From Helicoverpa zea (taxonomy: Eukaryota > Arthropoda > Insecta > Lepidoptera > Noctuidae), in assembly GCF_022581195.2 (NCBI RefSeq), contig NC_061473.1:10788001-10852000 (forward strand): 64,000 nt of DNA, in the 5' to 3' direction. Below the pieces are notes generated by a model. The model was not told the DNA's origin and ran no database searches. It was given only the letters and a program-made list of their open reading frames with translations. Below are positions 11,819-23,800 of the stretch, one piece after another; position 1 is the stretch's first letter, and each line of letters starts with the position of its first letter. The position numbers and the translations under genes were made by a program.

Positions 11819-14800
11819 CTATGTGTGTTCGGGTGGAATTTTACAACTCAATTTTAAGGCACTTGCCCTCAACCGATTGAGCTGCAATTTTGCATACATG
11901 TTTAGTTTGGATGACAATGCATGTTAAGCTATGTGACGTCATCCTAAATCCAACATGGCTAAATATACAAGATGGCGGACTAGTTATTTTTAAAGTACCT
12001 ATACAATATGGGTATCAAATGAAAGGGATTGACTAGTAGAACACATTGCACTTTACGAAATAAAAATCCAAGATGGCCGCCGCTACAAAATGGTGAATAA
12101 CCTATTTTTTTCAATCCCATCCATATAGGTATCCAATGACAGGCAAGTAAAATAAAGTGCACTTTACCAAATCAAAACTAAAAAGTATAAAATAAATTGA
12201 GGTAAAAAAATCTTTAAAAACAAGCTTTTATTTAAATGCGCTAAAAATAAAAAAAATAAGCTTTTACTGTAACTTTACTGATTTATGTTTTAAAAGCTTG
12301 TTGCGATTTTACTAAGAAAGTAAATACGAGTACTTAAATGTCGCGACAAGCTTTTAAAACATAAATCAGTAAAGTTACAGTAAAAGCTTATTTTTTTTAT
12401 TTTTAGCGCATTTAAATAAAAGCTTGTTTTTAAAGATTTTTTTACCTCAATTTTTTTGGAATAAAATTGTTTCCTTCAGTTTTAAACCCTTGAACGTCAA
12501 CGATAACATTCATGATAGTTTTCTCACAATATTACTTAAAGGTCTGTATTCGTAAAGTCGATCGTTTATAATTAAACAATAGGCAGATGTATTATCTGGA
12601 ATATCTTCAGAACATTCAACTTCTATTCTCACGTCAACTGGTCCCGTTTTAAGTGAATCGTTCTGTCTTGAGCAATCAATCACAAAAACTGGAGCTATTT
12701 CTTTGAATTGATTTAAGCTCAGCAACGGATCAACGCCTAAGTTGTAGTAAGACTGACGAAAATTAGTAAACATCTCATATAATATACTATATTTGCCTTC
12801 ATGAAATTTCAGATTAAGAGAGTCATACGGATAGTATTGCGAGTTTAGAAACAATTTAATATTGCTTACATTGCAATGATCAAATAAGGCAGAGCTTCTA
12901 TTTTTGTTTGCTTTTCGGTTCGTTTGCAAACCAAATATCACAAACCTGGGTTTCTCTAGCTGGGAAGTAGTCTTAACTGACCATGAATGTTTCGTTGTTC
13001 GTGGCAGCAATGGATATTCATACAAATCCCAATTTCTAAATGCTATCTGTATGGAACGATCTCTCTCTAGGCTCTTGAGCAATAATAATTTATTACGATC
13101 TGAAACTTTAATATGCGGCACACGCCACTGTATTTTCTGTATGTCGATTTCTACGTTATCATTTTTTTCTGTAAGCACACAGCATAATGCGGAGCTACTT
13201 CGTTGTAATATAAGTTCATGTTTACAATTGATAATAATTTTGTCATAGTCTTCTGCAAATCCCAGTATTCTATTTAATGGTACAATAGCACTAAAATATC
13301 CATTTTCTAGTTTTGTACCATTTAAGTTCCATCCCCAAACTGCAGCAGCTTTACTTTCACCTTCATTCATTGAGACATATGATTTTAAGGTTGTTGTAAT
13401 ACCAGCATTTTTAATACGATCGATTTCAACACCATTCAATTCGTACCTAATATCTTGAAACAAATATGACATGGGGTTGTTTATAAAAACAACATCCTTT
13501 TTAACTATTTTTCCTGCAGGATCTTTACTAGATACACTTGCATACCCTTCTATATAAATGGAACTTCCTGATGGTAATAAGTACAAATCTTGTTGGTGAA
13601 TGGGTATTCTGATTTCATCATTTTCTTTAAAACTGGTAGTATATGGATTGTAGCTATGGATCTCATAGCTCTCAATAGAGTTGTCATGTTGTGGTAAATC
13701 CATTATTTGCAGCATTTTTTAATTTAATTTTAATCCAATATCTCGTAGAAATTGTTTATTTTCTTTTGTAATCTTTTTTATTTTTATCGTTTTGAGACGT
13801 CTCTCTTCTTTGAAGATAGGAAGGGAAATATTACATTTTCCTCTCACATTAGTTGTTTTATAGAAGACCAACATTTTATTCTAAATTTACAAAAGAGATT
13901 AGGTATCTTAAATAATTCAAATAACACGACTAGTGCTTGTCATCACTTACATCCTTAGAATGCGAAGATGATTAAAGAAATAAGTATTTTATAATTAGTG
14001 TGAGTTACAAGGGTATAAATAATTTTGTAATATAGAATAATAAAAGACCTTTAATTAGGTTACGATATTTTATTACTTTTCCAAAATGATTTCAGAAATT
14101 TTAGACACAAGTGTCCACAATTGTACAAGTGATCACGCTGTATGTTTTCATAATTATACTGAATATTTTTCTTTCCTATGTACTTCATAAATTCTTTAGG
14201 AGGTTTTAAGTTACCATAACTGTCGAAATATTCTATGTAGTCATTTATTTTGCCATAGGCTACCCAATGAGTACCGGTGTTTTTAGAAGAGTCAAGATTG
14301 ATCACTCCGCATTCTATTGATGAAACTTTATCCGGTAATTTATCTCTCATAAATACACCTCGGAAGAATGGAATATTATTTGAATGCTTAATTATATCAA
14401 TATTGGTTAAAGCTCTATTGGGTAGCCGAGAGTTTAGTTTTTTTTCTTTGTGACATAAATCCCTAAACCATCTTTGTAAGGTTTGAGGTGTAACCCTCTT
14501 CCAATCAATAACGTTTCCATTTCCTTGTTGTGTCGTTCCGATTCGGCTAATTGTTTCTTGGCTATTTTATATGCATTAATAGCTTTTACAATCCCAGCAG
14601 CACCTCCTGCCAAACTGCCTGCAGCAGATAATCCAGCAAATATCGGTACTAACGGAAGAAATCCACCAGTTTTTGGTACTGGAATTATCCTGGGTAATTT
14701 TATCGGAAAATCGGATGCAAAGTCTTTAGCTGCTGTGTAAGCTAATTCCATCAATGCTTTCTTACATGAAGGTTTAATTTTTTTTATATGCTTTTTAGTA

Positions 14801-17800
14801 TGAGAAACAACTTTTTTAAGAGTTTTCTTAAAACCAGCTCCTGATCTTGTTTGACTGGTGAGTTTATTTGAGGTTGTTTGCTTACTTTTGTTTGCTATGT
14901 CACTTCGTCTTATTTTCATTGTTATTTCTTTAATTTTCTCCAAAGAAATAGCAATGCAATTTAATTTTATTCGAAACAAATACAGGACTTAGTTGTTTAA
15001 AGAGCAAATCCGTAATGAATAGTAATCATATATGTATTTCCTTAAATACAGTTTAGAATTATTTATTTTTTTCACTTAAGTATACTTATAATACATTTGT
15101 TTTATCGATCCAGCTGTTTTCACTAGGAGGAAGTCCGAGCCATTTAACATATACCTGGTTTCCTTTTCGTTTTAAAACCTTTTCAACTAAGTATACATCA
15201 GGATGGTTGGTTTTCTGAAGTTCTTGTGGATAAAAAGCTCCTAGTATAGGACGACATCTTGCATCTTCTAACAAATAAGTCCTTGGATTCGTTTCTTGTA
15301 TTTTTTTAATCTTGAATATTTCTGTGGACCAGTTTGGGTAATATCCTTTATCAAAACATCCTTTGTATTTACTTATTCTAACAAAGTCACCGATGTTAAA
15401 TTTCCTACCCGTTGTTTTCTTCCTACATTCTGCTAGGTGAATGTATCTCCGCAATATGTTCCTTTTATTGATATGGTTTACAGAAGCTGGTGATTGTCCA
15501 ATAGTTCTATGAGTAGCGTTATTGTACTCATTTACTTTTTTGTCGAGTGTTCCATTATACCAATTATAATTTCCGTTAAGACTAAATTCTTTGTATAGTT
15601 TATTCTTCAAAGTTCTTATTAATCTTTCAACGATTGAGGCTTTTTTAGTGGAATATGTAGAATAATGGTTGATTTTATACTTTCTCACAATATTTTTGAA
15701 TTTATCATTATAAAATTCTTTTCCTAGATCTGTTTGCAAATTTTTTGGAACACGTCCTTTAGCTAATAGAGCTTTAAACTCTTCTGATACCTGTTGCTTA
15801 TTCTTTCGTTTCAGAGGAATTGCCCAAGCGTATTTTGAAAAGGTGTCAATGATTACCAGTATATATTTATAACCACTATTCACTTTCGAAATTGCTTGCA
15901 TATCCATCAAATCAGCTTGCCAAAGATCATCAATATCTTTAAGTATGACCTGCCTTCTCGGAAAGTTAATTCTTGCACATTTATGAATTTCATTTATGAC
16001 GTCTACTTTGCTCATAATGCTTGTTTAATTTTCCTGCTATTTCTTTTAACTCAATACTTTTTTCAACATTTCTTATCCTATAGTCTAAATTTAAAATTAG
16101 TTTCTTCAATTCTTCAATTTTTTTAAAAGCACCATCAACTTTTAAAATAAATTGCTCTTCAGTAATAATTTTATTTCTACTAGATTCCTCAATAGTGTTT
16201 TCAATTCGCTCAATATTTACGCTACTATCAGCTCTGACTGATGTTTGTTCTGTGTGAATATAATTAACATGTACATGTTCATTCATCTTCCGTAAAAGTA
16301 AGTAACTGAGAATATTTCAAAGCTTATTATTCTTTTATAATACCAGCCTCTTTTAACTCTTCTACTATGGATAGAATTTCATTGTCATGATTTGTATGAC
16401 CAGCATGTTTTGAAGAAATCAGGAGTTTCAATCTTTCAATTAATTCATTAGGGTCATCCCAATAAACATAATCTGTATTGCTTTTATATTTTTTTAAGGT
16501 TGGTAAGTTGCCACCACTTTTTGGTTGCATTACCTGCTCTTCTACTTGAACATCATTTTGTTGTGAAAATAAAGGTTTGATAATTTGACGATATTTCAAA
16601 CTTTTGTCTCCTTTTATTTGACCATTTGAGTGAAAGTCTCGTTTGTGTGCATGTGTATTATGAAGCATATCTTTGTAGACAATTTTATCTACTTCAGTTA
16701 CCAAACTTAGGTTGGGTTTATTGCGTAGCAAAAGTTCTTTTAAACCTGGTGTTAATTCATAATGCTTATTGTTTATAGTGACTATATTTGTTTTTTGTGA
16801 ATCATTGACGTTATTTGAAAGAGAAAGTGTTACCTTAGAATTTCCCATCATAAGATTTTTGTTTTCACTACGTATCCCAAATGGTACATTTATGTTATTC
16901 TCATAAATTTCCATCATATCTTCTTTGTTCAGTGAAATTAGTGAATCGGTGGACTTTTTTACATGATTTCTTGATAGAGTGTCTTTATATTCAGAATGTG
17001 CACTATGGTCTGTTTTTATAAATTCTTTAAAACTTTCATAATCTAGAGATGAGCTGAGTTTTCCAAATGTATTGTTTTCATCTTTAGAAATGTCAAATAT
17101 CTTTATATCTTTATCATTCACTTTAACTAAAGTTTCCAAGGGATCGGTTATTGGTTTAAACGCCTTTTTAAATTTTAAATTAGCGTTATCTTCTTCATCT
17201 TGTAATATTTTTATTTTATTTTTTATAGTATCTGCTGATTTTATTAATTGTTCCTTAATATTAATATCCATCGTTTGATTTTCAATCATACGCAACTGTT
17301 ATTTACAGCTATTGGAAGTCGATTGATATGTTTTTCCATTGCGCGGGTATATATGCATATTCTAAAGGCATATAAATGTATCGAAGCCTTGTCTGTATCT
17401 TCCTTTATTAAGAGCGCAATCTTTATTTATTAATAAAAAATCAAACCGATCCTGCCATATCATAGAGCAAAGTTTTTTAAATTTTAACCACTCCATATCC
17501 GTATTTACATGCTCATTGTAAATATGTTTTAAATTTTTCTCGTCCTGTCTGAAGATAATTATAAGATTAACGTTGTCTCGTATTAGTTGTTTAGGTATTT
17601 TGGAATAGGTTTGTGATAAATAAAAACAATCTATGTGTTTATGCCTTCCCATTGCAAAATAATTACGAATGTTAACTTGTTTTTCACATGCAACGTCATC
17701 AAAAATCATTAATGAGTTAGCTAAAGCATTATTGGGATGTATTATTTCTTTATTATCATTGAAGACCGAGAATTTAGCACTAGGAACATTCTTCATAACT

Positions 17801-20800
17801 TGTTTTAGAAAACAATACTTTGGCTGGAAAGCTGTCTTAGAGTATAAATATATATGCTTGAATTTCAAACCGTTTTCATGCAATATTAAATTGAGCATTA
17901 CATTCGTTTTCCCGCAGTTAGATGGACCACATATTATACATCTGATTGTATTAGGCAAAAGTGCACTGTGTTTTATTTTGTGTGATTGATTTTCTAACTT
18001 TATATTACTAATTTCTAAAGTCTGGGGTTGCTTGATGAACTTCATTATGAAAAGTGAGGCAAAATAACGTTACTAGTCTATTTATATGTTTACAGGTTAT
18101 CAACAAATAAAAATCAACAAAGAGTAAGTAGCATACGTATATTTTTACTTATAATTAAAGTACAGTTATTATAAAATACAATATTAGTATTTAATACATT
18201 ATACTAAAACTATTAATACACAATACTAAAACTATAATACATTAACTAAAATAGAGTTTTATAGTGACCCCAAGGTAATGTCTCAATTTGATTTGGGAGT
18301 ATGTATCGTTTATCATCGTTTTTGTTCATCACCACTTTGTTCACTTCTTGTGTGTATAATACATGCTTGATTGACCTAATCATATTCATTTTACATGATT
18401 TACTCTCATTATGAAATAATGCCTTATTGTAATGCGATATATCTAGTCTATTTGTAACTGATTTTGAAATACCTTTTGCTTTTTTTATTTGTACTTTGGA
18501 AGATAGCAAACAGTAAAGTTTCGCTCTTAAGCCAGTGAATTCAGTGATCACGTCACCACCTAGTTCATCTTTAAAGAGTCCAGGAACTTTTTCATTTATT
18601 CGTGGTATTAAATAAGGATTATCTAAATGAAAATTACTTGTGTCAAAATCTTTTAAATTATTTTTTATATCACTGTAAATATCTTTTGTATATATTAAAT
18701 AGAGTAGACTGTCAGTGTCTGTGTAACAAAGTCTTATATTATTCATGTATTTCTTTTTCATATTATAATGATACTGATAAAGATGTAATTTAGCATATTC
18801 TAAAACACTGAAGCCTATATAAATTGGTCTGTCTAAAAAAATTTTCTCGGGTTTTAGCTGAACTGCTACTAAATTTTCTGAAAATACAGATACAGATTTA
18901 AAATTAGGTTTACAAATTAGCTTTTCAGCACCATGTTGCTTATTTGTAATATTATCTACATCAACCCATTTTGTCGCTAATTTAATATCTACTTGTTTTC
19001 GTTTATTTTCAATCGTTTTACCGAAAATAGAATTATTTAAAAGCTTGAAAAAATCTTTCTCGAATGTAGTTGTGGATGCTTGACGCAGGCTAGTGTTTAA
19101 ATCAATATATTTTTTTAAATATTCTTCTTGTCTAAATGTTAGAATACGGTGGATTTTTCTTAAAACAAGTCCGTTTTTCAAACATTCCTGTAAATGAGTG
19201 TAATGAATTACATAATTAAATTTATCATATAAATTAGCTATAAGTTTAGCTGTCTTTCCCCCTGGTGGTATAAACTTTTCAGGAGCAAAAGGTAAATCAC
19301 TATGAAAATCATGTACGTGCTCGGGATATTCGAGATCTACTTCTAATATAAAACCATATTGACTTTCATCCGATATACTCATTACATCAAAGCAATTAAC
19401 TTCCTTCTGATTTAGAAAACGAAACTCTGTAATTGGGAACTTTTTAGTCATTGCGTAACCATACAGATTATTGCAATCGAGATATATCAAATAACTAGAA
19501 GGTTCTAGATCATTAAATTCTGGCAAATATTTATTGTTAGCCTTCGCATGACGTAATGAGCACTGTGCTAGACCACCGCGTATGCCCTTCTCTAGCATTT
19601 GATACATTTCTAAGTCATCTATTAAATCAAGCTCAACCTGTGTATAGAGCAGCATAGCATCCCAGCTTAAACTAGGTGCAGTTACGTAGTAGGCAGGATC
19701 TAATTTATAATATTTTAAACTTATATTTCTGAAATTTTCAAATATATCGCACAATAATAAAACATCACATTTCAGGTATAGATCAGTATACTCGCCAATA
19801 GTTGTTATTTTAAATGCATCCCATACAGTTTTTGCATGCTTATATTCTTCATCGGTAATATGCTCCATTTTCAATGTGTTATAAAAGAATTCTTTCGGAG
19901 GAAGTTTTGTTTCTTCATACTTTTTCCAAGTATTCATGTAATCATAAGGATAAATACCTTTAGTTTTGAGCAAATATATTAAATTATCATTTCTCATTTC
20001 CGTTGATAAATGCAAAAAATCTTTATCTGTCAAACTTTTGCTTAGTGCATCTAAACTTGAGCTTAGAAACTGAAACGAATCAATAAATTTAATTTGTACA
20101 GGACGGTTACTATTATCATGATCTATGTATTTAGTAATGGTTAAATATTTTTCTTTAGTTTTGGGTATTATTTTAATATGACCTTTATGTTTTGCTAATT
20201 CTTTTATAAAAAGATGGGAATCATAATTCGATAAATTATGAAAAATTACAGGTATAAATGGACATACTCTAAACATTAGATTACATTGAGTATGTGCAGG
20301 TCCTCTATACTTTCCTGTCACATGATCGTGGTCACGCACTTTATCGTCGAGTAACAAGCGATCACAAATATGACAAGTACTTGCATTGTTATATTGGGTT
20401 TGTTCTTTTTTAGTTAAAGGTATCATTTGTTTTTTAATTAATAATATATCATTTATTTTCTTCACATCTTCTATTAATCTAGTGATAAATACCTCCACAC
20501 AATCTAGACCTCTATATGTTACATATCTATTTTGGCGGGGATCATGTGAACAACATATGTAATATGCAAAACATGAAGGTTGGTGTTTTTTTAAATTATG
20601 TGTGTTTTCAGATTTCTTTTCGAAACAATTTACCAATAGACTTTCAAAGTCTGCGTAAATTACATAGTTGATTTTTTGTTTTCGTTCATAATTCTTGAAA
20701 CCCAGTTTACTATTTTTATCAGGTAAAATTGATAAAGTTTTAGAACAGATATGAGATCTATACTTAGTTTCACAGCTATAAAATTGTAAACATGACTCAC

Positions 20801-23800
20801 ACAGAAAAAAATTACCTTTATGATTTGTTACTTGTCCTCGTACTAAACGTGCCAGGTCTTTGATAAGACAGTAATGACTCATTCCTTTTCTTTCTAAATA
20901 TAACAAATTTACATGTATAGATCTTCTTTTGTTTGTTAAATATAGAGGGCCGGTTACTGTTTCGCTCTTATTTTCTACTCCATAGACATTGATACTTATA
21001 TTATTGTTGGTCTCAAATAATTTTATGTCTTCATATGAAACAGGGAAAGACATCCCTTCAATATTAAATATAGAACTGTAATGTGGATACGAATTAGTCC
21101 TGCATACATTCTTCTTAACGGGATATAATGAAGCTACTACACTCCATAAAAAGCAGCAATTGTCATTATTTTGAATATTAATACAACTTTTCGAGTTTTT
21201 AAGTTTTTTTGGTAATTCAAGGTAAGTACCACCTCTCATAGGACAATATTTATTAACATTGATTTCAAGATGGCTCACTGATTTAAAAGACCATCCAGAT
21301 TCTTTGTGTTCGAATTCTGACATTTTGCATTTTAAAAGTTCAATAGCATTCGAATAGAAGTCACTTAAAATCGTGTTATTACAAATAACTTTATATTTCG
21401 TATTAAACGACTTAAGTTGTTGCTCACTTGTTTTTGGTAACACAAAGTGGGCAAACAACTCGAAGTTAATCTTGACACAAGTATTCTTCAATAAAGACAT
21501 ATGTATAAGTTTCAGGACATCGTTCGTATTCTCACACAAGAATGCTTCGGGTGTACAGTATTCAACACCTTGTGCAGGGTTTAAACGATATGTTATGATT
21601 CTGTTTTTGAAAGCACTTGCAATTACAAAGATATTGTTAAAATGGCTTTGAACTAAACTATTTGACTTATGTACATTAGTTCTTAAATGATATTTCAATT
21701 CAGTTTTCGGTAATTCAATCTGACATTTTTTGCATATTATTAATTCATTGTTAGGATCATGGATATCAATTTCTTTTTCTATTAATTCATTACTAGGATT
21801 ATGGATATCAATATCTTTTTCTATTAATTCATTATTAGGTTCATTGATATCAATTCCGGATTCTTTTTCAATCTTCCGCGAGGAAGATACTCGAGGTGCT
21901 GTAAAATAAAACAATAATAGATCTAAATGTATTTTTTATACGTGAATAAATTGTAATTACAAACTAAGTAATTGAGTAAATACTGATTGATTACATTATT
22001 GACATGAAAGCATTTCAAGTCAGTCATCATTTAAAAATAAACAGCAATAAAAGAAATATAAGATTACATGTACCTATTACATTTATAAGTATTTTTAAAG
22101 TTTTTTTTGTAAATAGAAAAAAAAAAATCGTAAATATAAAGAAACGTTAATAGTAACTGCTTACAAACTCTAAAGGACAGTTCTTAAACTCCCGCCTGGT
22201 CTCGTCAATAAAGTCTTTAAGCCGAGCCCATGCTGGCGTATTATTTTCAGTGCGATTTTTTATTGAAATAATTGAATGACGCCACCGATTTATAGGTGCG
22301 ACATGTTCTATCGTTTTCACATCATAAATTTTTAATTCTATGTAGTAAGGGCCCTGTTTTAACTCATCGGTTTGCCGGCTTAAGCCGTTTGCAACCCTAC
22401 GTGTGAAATAGGAGTATAAGGGAGTTATTTTTTTATTACCCTTTAAATTACTTGCTGCTATCTCTTCACGATCATCGTCGCTGTCACTACCAAATAAGTC
22501 ATGGCTCGTGGTCTTCATATCGCTTCTCTGGGGCTTCATAACAGGACTGATGGGATGAACAGTAGGCGACATCGTCTTGAGCTTCTTCTTCTTACTGTCC
22601 GGATGCGATGATTTGCTGGCGCTTCTCTTAGCAGCATCGCCGGAGCGTGAAGATGAAGACGCTGATGACGAATCCTTCACGTGTTTCACCCGTGTCTGTT
22701 GTTCCTCATATTCGTCTTCGGAGGGAAAGAGGTGATCAGCAGAAGTTGGTCCCGACCTGAACAAAAATACAGATAAAATAATTAGAATCAATAAAATAAA
22801 AAAGGATTAGGTACCCAGATACCATAGTCACAGGTAAATAGTTCGAATATAATAATCGAAAAAGGTGAATAGTTCGAATGAAGAAATAGATTACATTGTG
22901 ATTGTATTGAATCTATACAAACATTTTATTCTGTTCATTCATTAGAATCATTCAATATTATTATTTTTTATATAATAAAAATAACAGATTAATAGATAAT
23001 TATATCAGGACATGTAATGAATGAATAGATGAGTATTATAATAACAGGATATACAGGTAGGTACTTACATTCTTGAGGATTTGATTGAATAGGTTAACAC
23101 TTTTGATAAAATTAAACTTGCACGCTGATTTAGTTCAGGAGTGATTTGTGTTGTTATTCGGGAGCCGTTTATATAGGCCTAAAAATCACGTCATTCTAAC
23201 CAAATATGTAAAAATGCACGCTTGCAAAAAATAAAAACTAGTTGTCACACGTGGTTTTACCCGCGTCCCGATGGATTTAATTCCCGTACCAGGACAAAAT
23301 ATAGCCTATGTTCAACGCATTTAGTGTAGCTACCTAATAGTGAAAGAATTCGGTTTGATCGTTTCGGAGCCTATTCGCGGCAAACAAAAAAATAAACAAA
23401 CAAACAATCAAATCTTGCCTCTTTATAATATTAGTAGAGAAATGCTGAGACTGCAGATGCTGCCATATAAAGATTATTTGCGATGGTGCATACGAGCGTT
23501 TAAATTGTAGCGTTTTCGGTAGCTCAGTCAGGCAGACAATCGTTTGTAAATCGCATATTATGTAGATGTTCTACCAATTGTAGAAACGATGTATAGCAAC
23601 TTCTACCCACGATCGACGCAAAACAAGCAGTTTATAAACTTTTTCCATGTATAGGTAGGAAATATGTTTATCAGCAGAAACGCTGCGGTTTGCACGCTCG
23701 CGTACATTATTTCAACTTCTTACACGTGGAGTACCCAAATAAGAACTTGAATCTCACGTTTCTATAGTATATTTAAAAACAATGTATAATTATGTATTTA

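Noticed and set aside
13752..13958. Plus-strand 68-codon frame between capsid-like and protease genes
   Set aside because: Low-complexity Phe-rich; opposite to all neighbours.
21925..21942. TATA-like GTATAAAAAATAC upstream of POLB
   Set aside because: A start 30 bp downstream would fall at the splice acceptor and leave no ATG for about 130 codons, so it is unlikely to be the main promoter.
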